Source of the DNA: REEB95 sp035632055
GTDB taxonomy: Bacteria; Pseudomonadota; Alphaproteobacteria; ATCC43930; CGMCC-115725
Direction: 5' to 3'
Length of the DNA: 64,000 nt
NCBI GenBank assembly: GCA_035632055.1
Contig: DASQHO010000081.1
Location: 21,548-85,547 of the forward strand
Positions 53,917 to 63,951 of the stretch are shown one piece after another; positions within the stretch are counted from its first letter, which is position 1, and every line of letters starts with the position of its first letter. The position numbers and the translations under genes were made by a program. The notes under the pieces are model-generated. The model was not told the origin of the DNA, did not search any database, and saw only the letters and a list, made by a program, of their open reading frames with translations.

Positions 53917-54774
53917 CTAGCAGCCTGGACGCGCCAGCGGCTTGATGTCGCTGAGGGTAGCGGCGATCACATAGTCGCTGTAATCGAGCTTCATATCCTG
54001 GGTGACCCCGTTTTCCAGCAGCCGCATGCTGAGCTCGTAATCGGGCTCGGTCTGGTCCGCGGCATTGCTGTCGCTGGCCGGGAAAAACGCCAGGCGGATC
54101 GGCCAGCCGGCGTGCTGCAGCAACGGATCGCTGAGTGGCTTGACCGCCTTGGGACCGGGCGGCGGCAGCGCGCTGCCGATAAAGGCGGAAACCTGTCCGG
54201 CGTTCTCGACGTCGGACCCGTCGAAGACATAGCGCGAGATGAATTGTTGATGCGCCTGGGCGGCGGCGATCAGTGCCAGCGTGTGCGCCGTCGGGAATAG
54301 AACGCCAGGTTTCAGAGTCATCGTCGCGGCCTCGGGCTTGGTGAATTCCGCGACACCACCCTTGCCTGGTCCGTTGAGATGCGCCTCGCCGCGAATTTCA
54401 GCGTCGACCTCACCGTTGCGCAGACGGCGCTCGTTGAAGCGATAGCGCAAACCATCCTTCGACTCAAAGGTGACGACGGTCGAGCTGATGTCGGTCGCGT
54501 CCTCTTCGGCATAGGAAATGCGCAGATGGAACCGCTGCTCGAGCGTCCAGCCGTCGCACGTCTCGCCCCATTTATAGAACATCGCGCCGTTGGCGCCGAC
54601 GACGCCGCTCGCCGATTTGGCGGATTCGAGCGTCAGGTTATAGAGCGCCTCGTGCGGATCGATGGCGATGTTGGCGGCCGATGCAGGAGCCGCGGCGACG
54701 ACCACCGCCGCGAGCATAAGCAGTGCCCCGCCATGCCGTGTTATTGCGTCGTGTCTGTCGGCTCGTGTGCCCAC
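53917..54774 (-). CDS. EipB-type periplasmic protein (DUF1849)
   Basis: This ~285-residue protein starts at GTG 54774 (GGA just upstream) with a signal peptide (hydrophobic GALLMLAAVVVAAAPASA, cleavage before ANIA). Conserved blocks ESAKSASGVVGANG, CDGWTLEQRFHLRI and FPTAHTLALI match the DUF1849/EipB family, a beta-spiral periplasmic protein needed for envelope integrity in Brucella. The C-terminal residues KPLARPGC end with a Cys that may pair with the conserved CDGW cysteine. It overlaps the aspS region only at the very start of longer readings; with the chosen start it is 77 bp from the aspS stop. Confidence 0.78.
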   Translation of the reverse strand: MGTRADRHDAITRHGGALLMLAAVVVAAAPASAANIAIDPHEALYNLTLESAKSASGVVGANGAMFYKWGETCDGWTLEQRFHLRISYAEEDATDISSTVVTFESKDGLRYRFNERRLRNGEVDAEIRGEAHLNGPGKGGVAEFTKPEAATMTLKPGVLFPTAHTLALIAAAQAHQQFISRYVFDGSDVENAGQVSAFIGSALPPPGPKAVKPLSDPLLQHAGWPIRLAFFPASDSNAADQTEPDYELSMRLLENGVTQDMKLDYSDYVIAATLSDIKPLARPGC

Positions 54775-54851
54775 GGCAATCCGATCAAAATCCCGTCCTG
54801 TGATTAGGCTAGCACGGCGGCGCACATCCCCTCCACCGCACCAAAGTCGGC

Positions 54852-56648
54852 TCAACCAGGCTTTTTCGCTTCTTTTTCGGGCGGCAAGACGACCCGGATG
54901 TGCAATTCACGCAACCGTTCGGGTGGCACCGGCGCCGGCGCTTGCATCAACAGGTCCTGCGCTTGCTGATTCATCGGAAAGGCGACGATTTCGCGAATGT
55001 TTGGCGTATCGGCCAGCAACATGACAATGCGGTCGATGCCCGGCGCCGAGCCGCCGTGCGGCGGCGCGCCGAACTTGAACGCGTTGAGCATGCCGCCGAA
55101 ACGGCTTTCGACGGCGGCGGCGCTGTAACCGGCAATCGCAAACGCCTTGTACATGATGTCCGGCCGATGATTGCGGATTGCGCCCGACGACAATTCGACG
55201 CCGTTGCAGACGATGTCGTATTGGAACGCCTTGATCGTGAGCGGATCCTGGCTCTCGAGCGCGGCGAGGCCGCCTTGCGGCATCGAGAACGGATTGTGCG
55301 AGAACTCGATCTTGCCGGTCTCCTCGTTGCGCTCGTACATCGGGAAATCGACGATCCAGCAGAATTCGAAGACGCCATCGCGGGTCAGATTGAGGTCACG
55401 GCCGAGTTTGAGCCGCGCCGCGGCGGCAAAAGGCCGGAAAATCGCCGGCTGGCCGGCAACAAAGAACACCGCGTCGCCGTCCTTCAGGCCGAGCTGCGTC
55501 CGCAGGCCCTCGGTGCGCTCCGGCCCGAGATTGGTGGCAATCGGGCCGGCGCCTTCGGTGCCGCGGAAGAAGATGTAGCCCATGCCGGGCTGGCCCTCGC
55601 CCTGTGCCCAGGAATTCATCCGGTCGCAAAACGCGCGATTGCCACCGCCGGGCGCAGGAATTGCCCAAATCCGCGCCGCCGGGTCTTTCGCGACGATACC
55701 GGCAAACAGCTTGAAGCCAGAACCGCGGAAGGTTTCGGTCACGTCCGACATGGTGATCGGATTGCGCAGGTCGGGCTTGTCGGTGCCGTACTTGGCAAGC
55801 GCCTCGTCGAAGGCGATGCGCCGGAACGGCGGTTTGCTTACGGCGCGGCCTTTGGCGAATTCCTCGAACACGCCGGCTAGCACTGGCTCGATCGCGGCGA
55901 AGACATCGTCCTGGGAGACGAAGCTCATCTCGAAGTCGAGCTGATAGAATTCGCCTGGCGAGCGATCGGCGCGGCTCGCCTCGTCGCGAAAACATGGCGC
56001 GATCTGGAAGTAGCGGTCGAAACCCGCCACCATAAGCAGCTGCTTGAACTGCTGCGGCGCCTGCGGCAAGGCGTAAAACTCACCGGGATGGAGCCGGCTT
56101 GGCACCAAATAGTCGCGCGCGCCCTCGGGCGACGATGCGGTCAGGATCGGCGTCTGGAACTCGGTAAAGCCAGCCGCGATCATGCGGCGACGGATCGAGG
56201 CGATGACATGTGCGCGCAGGATGATGTTCGCGTGCACGGTTTCGCGTCGCAGATCGAGAAACCGGTACTTGAGGCGCATGTCCTCGGGGTACTCGGCTTC
56301 CGCATTGACTGGGAACGGCAGCGGCTCGGCCTCGGACTGAACCGCCAGCTCGGCGATTTGCAGCTCCACCTCGCCGGTCGGCAGCTTCGGGTTGATGGTT
56401 TCGGGCGAGCGCCGGACCACCTTGCCGGTGACGGTGACGACGCTTTCCAGCTTGAGGGCGTCGGCTTGCTTGAATAGCGGACTCGCAACGTCGATGACGC
56501 ACTGCGTCACACCGAAATGATCGCGCAAATCCACGAACAGCAGCTGGCCATGGTCGCGTTTACGATGCACCCAGCCCGACAGCCGTACCGTCTTGCCTTC
56601 CTGGTCCAGGCGCAATTCGCCGCAATTATGCGTCCGATAGAGATGCAT
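54852..56648 (-). CDS. aspS: Aspartyl-tRNA synthetase
   Basis: A 598-residue class II synthetase with the N-terminal OB-fold anticodon domain (SGWVHRKRDHGQLLFVDLRD), motif 2 FRDEASRADRSPGEF, a GAD insertion domain and motif 3 GIDRIVMLL near the C-terminus. Length fits bacterial AspRS. His33 in the RDHG position and the absence of the E. coli-type leucine there fit the non-discriminating Asp/Asn type described in Pseudomonas, but this is only a hint. It is divergent from rnd. Confidence 0.95.
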   Translation of the reverse strand: MHLYRTHNCGELRLDQEGKTVRLSGWVHRKRDHGQLLFVDLRDHFGVTQCVIDVASPLFKQADALKLESVVTVTGKVVRRSPETINPKLPTGEVELQIAELAVQSEAEPLPFPVNAEAEYPEDMRLKYRFLDLRRETVHANIILRAHVIASIRRRMIAAGFTEFQTPILTASSPEGARDYLVPSRLHPGEFYALPQAPQQFKQLLMVAGFDRYFQIAPCFRDEASRADRSPGEFYQLDFEMSFVSQDDVFAAIEPVLAGVFEEFAKGRAVSKPPFRRIAFDEALAKYGTDKPDLRNPITMSDVTETFRGSGFKLFAGIVAKDPAARIWAIPAPGGGNRAFCDRMNSWAQGEGQPGMGYIFFRGTEGAGPIATNLGPERTEGLRTQLGLKDGDAVFFVAGQPAIFRPFAAAARLKLGRDLNLTRDGVFEFCWIVDFPMYERNEETGKIEFSHNPFSMPQGGLAALESQDPLTIKAFQYDIVCNGVELSSGAIRNHRPDIMYKAFAIAGYSAAAVESRFGGMLNAFKFGAPPHGGSAPGIDRIVMLLADTPNIREIVAFPMNQQAQDLLMQAPAPVPPERLRELHIRVVLPPEKEAKKPG

Positions 56649-56763
56649 CTGCCGATCCGTCCTTCGCGCGAGCGAGGCGAAAAGCGCACGGGACCGGGCT
56701 TTTTGTCAAGGCGCCCGTCCTTCGCGGTTTCTGGCGGCCGGCGATTCGGTGTATGAAAGCGGC

Positions 56764-57945
56764 ATGAGCGTTTTGATCACCGAGCGCGCCGCGCTCGAGG
56801 CGTTTTGCCACGGCCTGGCCGGCGCCCGGTACGTCACCGTCGACACCGAATTCATGCGCGATAAGACGTATTGGCCGCAGTTGTGCCTTGTACAGCTGGC
56901 GGGGCCAACCAGCGCTGTTGCGGTCGATCCGCTGGCCCAGGGCATGGACCTGGCGCCGCTTTACGCATTGATGGCCGATCCGGCCATTCTCAAGGTCTTC
57001 CACGCCGCGCGGCAGGACATCGAGATCTTCTATAACGCCACCGGCGGCAAGGTGCCGGCGCCGATCTTCGACACCCAGGTCGCGGCGATGGTCTGCGGCT
57101 TCGGCGAATCGGCGAGCTATGAAACCCTGGCAGCGCGGCTGGCGGGCGCACACATTGATAAAACATCGCGCTTCACCGACTGGTCGCACCGGCCGCTGAC
57201 CGACCGGCAGCTCAAATACGCTATTGCCGACGTGACGCATCTGCGTTCGGTCTACGAGAAATTGGCCGCCCAGCTCGACCGTAGCGGCCGCCACGGCTGG
57301 CTCGATGAAGAGATGGCGGTGCTGACCAATCCGGCGACCTATCGGCTCGATCCGGCCGACGCCTGGAAGCGGCTCAAGGTGCGCAGCAACAACCGCCGGA
57401 TGCTCGCATTGGTGCGCGAGCTGGCGGCCTGGCGCGAGACGGCGGCACAACAGCGCAATCTGCCGCGCAACCGGATCATCCGCGACGAAGCGTTGCTTGA
57501 GATTGCCGCCCACGCGCCGAGCAGCACCGATGAGCTCGCGCGCACGCGCGGCCTCGGAAAAGGGCTTGCCGAAGGCCGGTTGGGTAGCGAGGTGCTGGCG
57601 GTCGTGGCTCGCGTCGCTGAGCTGCCGGAAAGCGAATATCCGCATCCCGCGCCGCGCCGCGAATTGCCACAAGGCCTTGGTCCGCTGGTCGAGTTGCTGC
57701 GCGTGCTGCTGAAGCTGCACTGCGAGGAAAATCACGTCGCTACCAAGCTGGTCGCCGACAGCGAGGATCTCGAACTGATCGCGGCCGACGATCACGCGCC
57801 TGTGCGCGCATTGCAGGGCTGGCGCGCCGAATTGTTCGGCAAGGACGCGCTTGACCTTAAGCACGGCCGGCTGGCGCTGACCGCCGCCGGCAAGCGCATC
57901 AAGCTGGTGCGTACTGCGGCAGCGCCGGCCGCAGCCGCCCAGTAA
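56764..57945 (+). CDS. rnd: Ribonuclease D
   Basis: This ~393-residue protein starts at ATG 56764 (GTG at 56749 is an alternative). The DEDD exonuclease residues are visible in VTVDTEFMRD, VFHAARQDIEIF and YAIADVTHLR, followed by an HRDC domain (RRMLALVRELAAWRETAA). RNase D trims the 3' ends of tRNA and other small RNAs. It lies divergent from aspS and converges with ppx 3 bp apart. Confidence 0.92.
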   Translation: MSVLITERAALEAFCHGLAGARYVTVDTEFMRDKTYWPQLCLVQLAGPTSAVAVDPLAQGMDLAPLYALMADPAILKVFHAARQDIEIFYNATGGKVPAPIFDTQVAAMVCGFGESASYETLAARLAGAHIDKTSRFTDWSHRPLTDRQLKYAIADVTHLRSVYEKLAAQLDRSGRHGWLDEEMAVLTNPATYRLDPADAWKRLKVRSNNRRMLALVRELAAWRETAAQQRNLPRNRIIRDEALLEIAAHAPSSTDELARTRGLGKGLAEGRLGSEVLAVVARVAELPESEYPHPAPRRELPQGLGPLVELLRVLLKLHCEENHVATKLVADSEDLELIAADDHAPVRALQGWRAELFGKDALDLKHGRLALTAAGKRIKLVRTAAAPAAAAQ

Positions 57946-57948
57946 CGT

Positions 57949-59448
57949 TCAGGGACGTTTCATCACGCCTTTGCGGCCCATGGCCTTGGCCAGGGCATCG
58001 AGCCGCCGTTGCACGCTTTCGCCGAAGCGCTGTGCACCATCGCCGTTGAGCGACAGCTGGATTTCATGGCCTTGCAGCGCGACCGACGTGCCATGCAATG
58101 CGGCCGGCACGCCACCGCTGATCGTGTACGCCAGCCGCAACGCCAAGCCGATGATCCGCGCTTCCGGCAGTTCCGACTCGTCGAGCAATTCGAGCGGCGC
58201 CAACAGTTCGACGGTGCCGCGTCCGCCATAGCGCGCATGCAGCGTCGCGGCGACAAACGCCCGGCCGGCGTGATCGATGCCCGCCACTGGCATATAAAGC
58301 GCATGCCGTACCGCCTGCTCGGCGCGGTAGTCGGGATGGTCGTTCCAGGCGATATCCGACAGCAGCGCCGCCGCATGCCGCAGCCGCTTTTGCTCGGGCC
58401 GCTCCTTGGGAAACAGCGGATTCATCCAGGCGAAGAGCGCGTCGCCAATGTCGCCGAAACGGGTATTGGTGCGCGCGGTTTCGAGACAAGCGGTGATCAG
58501 CGGATCGGCCGCGCGCTCAGCCGGATCCAGCAAGCTGAAATGATGACCCTCGCGCAATCCCCAGGCCGAGAACACGATGCGCTTCGGGTCCATCCGTTTC
58601 ATGATGCGCGCGAGCACGCGCCCCGCCAGCGGCACCACCTCAAGCCGCTTCTTGGATAGGCCGGCGATGCCGTCGAGCGATTTGCGCGTCTGCTTGGCAA
58701 CAAAGTCGAGGAACCGTTCGGCCTCGCCACGCGACAGCGTATAGTTCTGGATGATGTGCAGCGGATACTGGCTTTCCGCCATGTGGATGCGCGCCAAGGC
58801 GCGCCACGAGCCGCCGACGGCGTAGAAATTGCCGCCATCGGCGGCGGTCAGCCACGGCACCGTCGCCAAAAGCCGATCGATGACGTCCTTGAGCTTCTTG
58901 TCGTCGTCGGCCAGATCGGCCAGCCGCAGCGGTCCGAGCGGTAAGGTTGCGGCGCGGCCGACAGCGCCTTTACCGATTTCGATCAACTCGATCGAGCCGC
59001 CGCCCAAATCGCCGACGATGCCACCCGCGTCGGGCATGCCCGCCAGCACGCCCATAGCCGACAGCCTTCCCTCTTCCTCACCCGACAGAACGCGGACGCG
59101 CAAATTGTAGCGCTTCTCGATTTCTTGGACGAAGGCTGGGCCGTCTGCCGCATCACGCACCGCCGCTGTCGCCAGCACGTCGAATCGCGTGGCGCCGAGC
59201 GTACGCGCCAACGCCACGAAGCGCTGCATATTGGTGCGCGCCATCTCGGCGCCTTCGGCATCGAGCTTGCCGGTCTTGTTGAGACTACGGCCGAGGCCGC
59301 AAAGGACTTTTTCGTTGAACAGCGTTTGCGCCGGGCGCTTCAGCCCGTCGAAAACGACGAGACGGAGAGAATTCGAGCCGATATCGACGACCGCGACTGC
59401 GTCACGCCGGACGGCTCCTTCTGCCGCCGCGGCAAAACGCGGCGCCAT
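57949..59448 (-). CDS. ppx: Ppx/GppA-family exopolyphosphatase
   Basis: This 499-residue protein has the Ppx/GppA start VVDIGSNSLRLVVFD, the active-site loop GEEEGRLSAMGV and VGDLGGGSIELIEI. A C-terminal HD-like helical region follows. It hydrolyses polyphosphate or pppGpp. The start lies 2 bp after the ppk stop, so polyphosphate synthesis and breakdown genes are co-transcribed. Confidence 0.9.
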   Translation of the reverse strand: MAPRFAAAAEGAVRRDAVAVVDIGSNSLRLVVFDGLKRPAQTLFNEKVLCGLGRSLNKTGKLDAEGAEMARTNMQRFVALARTLGATRFDVLATAAVRDAADGPAFVQEIEKRYNLRVRVLSGEEEGRLSAMGVLAGMPDAGGIVGDLGGGSIELIEIGKGAVGRAATLPLGPLRLADLADDDKKLKDVIDRLLATVPWLTAADGGNFYAVGGSWRALARIHMAESQYPLHIIQNYTLSRGEAERFLDFVAKQTRKSLDGIAGLSKKRLEVVPLAGRVLARIMKRMDPKRIVFSAWGLREGHHFSLLDPAERAADPLITACLETARTNTRFGDIGDALFAWMNPLFPKERPEQKRLRHAAALLSDIAWNDHPDYRAEQAVRHALYMPVAGIDHAGRAFVAATLHARYGGRGTVELLAPLELLDESELPEARIIGLALRLAYTISGGVPAALHGTSVALQGHEIQLSLNGDGAQRFGESVQRRLDALAKAMGRKGVMKRP

Positions 59449-59450
59449 TC

Positions 59451-61628
59451 TCAGGAGTCACCCCGTTCGGCCACCAACCGTGGCGACGGCCGCGCACGTT
59501 GCTGCAGGGCACTGCCACGACCGGAGAGGCTCGGATTGGTCATGAAATATGTATGCGCGCTCGGCGCATGAGAATCAACACTCGCCCGCTCGTAAACACC
59601 ATCCGGCTTGAGCCACCAGCTTTGCGCTTCGTCCTTCAACGAGGTCTGCATGATCTCGACCATGACCTGTCGATGCACGGTTTCGTTCTCGATCGGCACC
59701 AGCGCCTCGACTCGCCAATCGAAATTGCGCGGCATCCAATCCGCGGACGAAATGAACACCAGCGCGTCGTGCGACGGCAGCGCCTTGCCGTTGCCGAAGC
59801 ACACGATTCGACCATGCTCGAGGAAGCGGCCGATGATGCTTTTGACGCGGATGTTCTCGGACAGACCCTTGACGCCGGGCCGCAGGCAGCAGATGCCGCG
59901 GACGATCAGATCGATCTTCACCCCTTCCTGCGAGGCGGCGTAGAGACGGTCGATCAACGCCGGATCCACCAGCGAATTCAGCTTCGCCCAGATCAGCGCC
60001 GGCCGGCCGGCGCGGGCGTGCGCGATTTCGCCATCGATCAACTGGGTCAGGCGCTGGCGGAGGTTGATCGGCGCGATCGCAATCTTCTCGAGCTTGGCCG
60101 GCGTCGCATAGCCGGTCATGTAGTTGAACAGCTGTTGCGCGTCACGGCACAGCGCCGGATCACAGGTGAAGAAGCTGAGGTCGGTGTAAACCTTGGCGGT
60201 ATACGGATGGTAGTTCCCGGTTCCGTAGTGGACATAGAGGCGCATGTCGCCGCTCTCGCGCCGCGCTACCAGCGAGACCTTGCAGTGGGTCTTGAGCTGG
60301 ATGAAGCCGTAAACTACCTGCACGCCGGCCCGCTCCAGGTCGCGCGCCCAGCGGATGTTGCGCTCCTCATCGAAACGGGCCTTCAACTCGACCAGCGCCG
60401 TGACGGACTTGCCGGCTTCGGCGGCTTCAATCAGGGCGCGGACGATCGGGCTGTCGTCACTGGTGCGATAGAGCGTCTGCTTGATGGCAACGACCGCCGG
60501 ATCGTGTGCCGCCTGGCGCACGAATTGCACCACGACGTCGAAACTCTCATAGGGGTGATGGACGATGATGTCCTTTTGCCGGATTGCTGCGAAGCAATCG
60601 CCGCCGAAATCGCGGATGCGCTCGGGAAATCGCGGGTTGTACGGCGTGAAGACGAGATCTGGACGTTCGTCGATGATCAGCTGCTTGGTGTCTGCAAGGC
60701 CGAGAATGCCATCGAGCGGAAATACGTCGTCGGCCGAGGCATCGAGTCGTTCGATGAGAAAGCGGCGCAGCTCTTCGGGCATCGCAGCCTCGACGCCGAG
60801 ATAGATGACGTGGCCGCGCCGGCGCCGCTTCAAGGCGCTTTCGAACAGCCGCACCAAGTCCTCGGCCTCTTCCTCGATTTCGACTTCGCTATCGCGCAAA
60901 ACGCGGAACACGCCCTTGCCAACCACGGCGAAACCGGGAAAAAGCTGATCGAGGAATTCGCCAATCACCTGCTCAACCGGGATGAAGCGGATTTCCTTGC
61001 CCGGCAGCCGGACGAACCGCGCAATCGACGGCGGAATCAGGATGAGCGCCTGCATGCGATTGCCATCGCTTTTGCGCGCGAGCTCGAGCACCAAGCCGAA
61101 GCCGAGATTGGCGACGAACGGAAACGGATGCGCCGGATCGATCGCCAGTGGTGTTAACACCGGAAAGATCTCTGCCATGAACCGTTCGCGCACGAAGGTA
61201 CGGTCCGAAGCGGTCAGCTCTTCGGGACCGACGACGGCGACGCCGTGCTCGATCATCTCCTGGCGCAGGGCCCGCCAAGTCACTTGCTGGTCCTGCATCA
61301 GCTTGCCGGCGCGGCGATTGATCGCGACCAACTGTTGCGCGGGTGTCAAGCCGTCCTGGCTGGGCGTCGCGATGCCGGCCTGGACCTGGCCCTTGAGTCC
61401 GGCGACGCGCACCATGTAGAACTCGTCGAGGTTGTTCGCCGAGATCGACAGGAAGCGCAGACGCTCCAGCGGGGGATAGCGGCGATTGTCGGCTTCGGCG
61501 AGGACACGCTCATTGAAGGCAAGCCACGACAGCTCGCGGTTGATGAACCGGTCGGGCGAACGCTTACCCGCCGGTGCGCCCGCCGAGCGCGCTTGCGCCT
61601 CCGGCCTGACCGCCATTTCCCGCTCCAT
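59451..61628 (-). CDS. ppk: Polyphosphate kinase 1
   Basis: A 725-residue PPK1 with N-terminal FINRELSWLAFNERVLAEA, the autophosphorylated His in LYVHYGTGNYHPYTAK, the YTDLSFFT segment and late NFDWRVEALVPI. It makes polyphosphate from ATP at the membrane. It is paired with ppx downstream. The C-terminal ~40 residues after DGVYERAS are non-conserved tail. Confidence 0.95.
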   Translation of the reverse strand: MEREMAVRPEAQARSAGAPAGKRSPDRFINRELSWLAFNERVLAEADNRRYPPLERLRFLSISANNLDEFYMVRVAGLKGQVQAGIATPSQDGLTPAQQLVAINRRAGKLMQDQQVTWRALRQEMIEHGVAVVGPEELTASDRTFVRERFMAEIFPVLTPLAIDPAHPFPFVANLGFGLVLELARKSDGNRMQALILIPPSIARFVRLPGKEIRFIPVEQVIGEFLDQLFPGFAVVGKGVFRVLRDSEVEIEEEAEDLVRLFESALKRRRRGHVIYLGVEAAMPEELRRFLIERLDASADDVFPLDGILGLADTKQLIIDERPDLVFTPYNPRFPERIRDFGGDCFAAIRQKDIIVHHPYESFDVVVQFVRQAAHDPAVVAIKQTLYRTSDDSPIVRALIEAAEAGKSVTALVELKARFDEERNIRWARDLERAGVQVVYGFIQLKTHCKVSLVARRESGDMRLYVHYGTGNYHPYTAKVYTDLSFFTCDPALCRDAQQLFNYMTGYATPAKLEKIAIAPINLRQRLTQLIDGEIAHARAGRPALIWAKLNSLVDPALIDRLYAASQEGVKIDLIVRGICCLRPGVKGLSENIRVKSIIGRFLEHGRIVCFGNGKALPSHDALVFISSADWMPRNFDWRVEALVPIENETVHRQVMVEIMQTSLKDEAQSWWLKPDGVYERASVDSHAPSAHTYFMTNPSLSGRGSALQQRARPSPRLVAERGDS

Positions 61629-61682
61629 GCCGCAAGTTTATAAACCCTATGTGAACATCTTATTGCGGTGCGGAGCAAGCAG

Positions 61683-62198
61683 TTGAGCACGCTTTTTCTT
61701 CTGCGGCATGCCAAGGCCGTGGCCCAGCACGCCGATGGCGACCGCGCCCGAGCCCTAAGCGATGCGGGCCGCGATAGCGCCCGTACGATCGCCGGTGCGA
61801 TCGCCGAACGTCACATTGCGCCATCGCTGGTCCTGTGCTCGGACTCGGCCCGCACGCGCGAAACCCTCGACATCGTTCTGCCGGGGCTGAAACCGCCACC
61901 CGATATCGTCTACGAGGAGGCGCTCTATCTTGCCGACGCCAAACAGCTGCTCCAACGCCTCCGGCGCATTCCTGACAGCGTACGCTCGGTCATGCTGGTC
62001 GCCCACAATCCCGGCTTGCAGGAGCTTGCGGTGCTATTGTCGGATCAACCCACGGGCCCATTGATGGCGCGCCTGACCCAGGATTTTCCAACGGCCGGCC
62101 TCGCGCGCTTTGAAGTCAATTTGCCGTGGTCGGCGCTGGAACGCGGCGGTGCGCGCGTGATGGCCATCCTCGTGCCCAGCGTGCTGGCAAAGCGCTAA
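61683..62198 (+). CDS. SixA-like histidine phosphatase
   Basis: About 171 residues from TTG 61683, supported by GGAG 7 nt upstream (GTG 61668 is an alternative). The RHG-type motif is LLRHAKA, followed by CSDSARTRETLDI and VAHNPGLQEL with the second His. Members dephosphorylate phosphohistidine proteins or act on small phosphate compounds. It is divergent from ppk and its stop overlaps the convergent hdaA gene by 4 nt. Confidence 0.82.
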   Translation: MSTLFLLRHAKAVAQHADGDRARALSDAGRDSARTIAGAIAERHIAPSLVLCSDSARTRETLDIVLPGLKPPPDIVYEEALYLADAKQLLQRLRRIPDSVRSVMLVAHNPGLQELAVLLSDQPTGPLMARLTQDFPTAGLARFEVNLPWSALERGGARVMAILVPSVLAKR

Positions 62199-62863
62199 AG
62201 CTGCAGGACCCGGCGGGCGAAGGGTGCAGTGATCGGCCGCTTCTCGGCCAGCGCTGCCGCGTCGAGTGCCGCCACCGCTGCGCGCGCGGCCGCGAATGAA
62301 CGCTCGATCCGCGCAACGAGATAGGCGATCACGTCGGCGGCGACCGTCACCTGCCGGTCGGCGAAGAGTTTCACCAGCACCGCGCCCAGCAACGCATCGT
62401 CGGGCGGATTGAGCGCCACCGCCGGCGCCGCCAGCAGGCGCGACCGCAGATCCGCCAGCGCGATCGGCCAGCGCGACGGCGGCTCTGGCGCGACGATCAG
62501 CAAGTGTCCGCGCCGCTCAGCAACCAGATTGTGCAGATGAAGCAACGCCTGTTCGGGCGCATGCGCCGCATCATCGACGACGACGGCGCGCGCACCGCCG
62601 ACAAGATCCGGAACGGCCGCAATATCGAGCGCGGTCGGATCGATGAAGGCCGTACCGGCGCCGGTCGCACGCACGCGGGCGGCGAAGACATGCGCCAGAT
62701 GCGTCTTGCCTGAGCCCGGCGAACCGTAAAGCGCCAACGCCGGCCGTGACCAATCCGGCCAGCGTTCGAGCCATTTCACCGCAGCTTCGTTGGAGGCGGC
62801 GACCAGGAAATCTTCCCGGCCCAGCGCCGGCAAATGACCGAGATCGAGCGGCAGCTGCGCCAC
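62195..62863 (-). CDS. hdaA: HdaA-like DnaA regulatory ATPase
   Basis: A 222-residue AAA+ protein with Walker A YGSPGSGKTHL, Walker B VVVDDAAH and a lid region, but no DnaA domain IV for DNA binding. This is the Hda/HdaA layout: with the sliding clamp it stimulates ATP hydrolysis by DnaA. The N-terminal QLPLDLG resembles the clamp-binding motif. It is downstream of the PerM-like gene (1-bp gap), so both may be co-transcribed. Confidence 0.85.
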   Translation of the reverse strand: MAQLPLDLGHLPALGREDFLVAASNEAAVKWLERWPDWSRPALALYGSPGSGKTHLAHVFAARVRATGAGTAFIDPTALDIAAVPDLVGGARAVVVDDAAHAPEQALLHLHNLVAERRGHLLIVAPEPPSRWPIALADLRSRLLAAPAVALNPPDDALLGAVLVKLFADRQVTVAADVIAYLVARIERSFAAARAAVAALDAAALAEKRPITAPFARRVLQL

Positions 62864-62864
62864 G

Positions 62865-63950
62865 TTACCCCCGCTTGCGCGGCGCGGCCGGGCGTGAATC
62901 GTAGAACGGGCTCTGCAGATAGCGGCTCATGCCGAAGCGCACGAGTACGCCGACCACCGCCGCCGCCGGCAACGCCAGCAACACGCCGAGGAAGCCGAAC
63001 AGCTTGCCGAAGGCCAGCAGCGCAAAAATCACCCACAGCGGATGCAGGTTGACACGGTCGCCTACCAGCTTGGGCGACAGGAAATTGGCCTCGACGACCT
63101 GCCCGATTGCGAAGATCACCAAAACGCTGCCGGCCGCCGCCCAGGTTGGGGTCTGCACAAGCGTCAGGCCCATCGCCAGCACGAAACCGATGGCGCTGCC
63201 GATGATTGGAATGAACGACAGGATGCCGATGAGCAGGCCGATGACGATCGCGAAATTGGTCCCGACGACCGTGAGCGTGACCGCGTACCAGACCGCGAGA
63301 ATGAAACCGACGATAATCTGGCCGCGGATGAATCCCGCCAGCATTTGATTCACCATCGCCGCCTGTTCGCGCACGGTGGCGATGTGCTGGCGCGGAATCC
63401 AGTTTTCGATATGCGCGATGAAGCCGTGCCAGTCGCGCATCAGGTAGAACGCCACCAGCGGCGTGATGAACACGAGCGACAGCAGGTTGGCGAGCGCGAC
63501 TCCACTGCCAAGAACATCCTTCGCGACAGTTGCCGCCCAGCCGAGCACGGCCGAGGACCAGTCGCCGATCATGCCACGCAACTTGTCGACGTCGGCGGGC
63601 GACAGTCGCTCTTGTGCAACTTGCAACAACTGCTGGATCGCATGGCGGCCCTGATCCATTGCCGTTGGCGCGACACGCGCCAGCTCGCTCACCTGCGCTT
63701 CGACCAGCGGCGCCAGCATCAGAACGATAAGCGCAATCACCAGCAGGAAGACGAGGAGTACCGCGAGCGCCGCAAGATTGCGCGACAGCCGCCAGCTCTC
63801 GAGCCAGTTGACCAGCGGCGCCAGGAAATAGGCGATGCCGAAGCCTGCGACGAATGGCACTAGCACCGATCCCAGGCGGTTGATCGCATAGAGGATCACG
63901 ACGAGGACAGCCGCCCAGAACAAAGCAACGACGCGCGGCGAGGGGTTCAT
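62865..63950 (-). CDS. AI-2E/PerM-family membrane transporter
   Basis: A ~361-residue membrane protein from the ATG at 63950 with six to eight transmembrane helices: VVALFWAAVLVVILYAINR at the start and IPIIGSAIGFVLAMGLTLV late. The family pattern GQIIVGFILA and FLSPKLVGDRVNLHP is seen. Some members export AI-2, but most have unknown function. The ATG lies 1 bp after the stop of the upstream gene, and hdaA follows. Confidence 0.85.
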   Translation of the reverse strand: MNPSPRVVALFWAAVLVVILYAINRLGSVLVPFVAGFGIAYFLAPLVNWLESWRLSRNLAALAVLLVFLLVIALIVLMLAPLVEAQVSELARVAPTAMDQGRHAIQQLLQVAQERLSPADVDKLRGMIGDWSSAVLGWAATVAKDVLGSGVALANLLSLVFITPLVAFYLMRDWHGFIAHIENWIPRQHIATVREQAAMVNQMLAGFIRGQIIVGFILAVWYAVTLTVVGTNFAIVIGLLIGILSFIPIIGSAIGFVLAMGLTLVQTPTWAAAGSVLVIFAIGQVVEANFLSPKLVGDRVNLHPLWVIFALLAFGKLFGFLGVLLALPAAAVVGVLVRFGMSRYLQSPFYDSRPAAPRKRG

Positions 63951-63951
63951 G

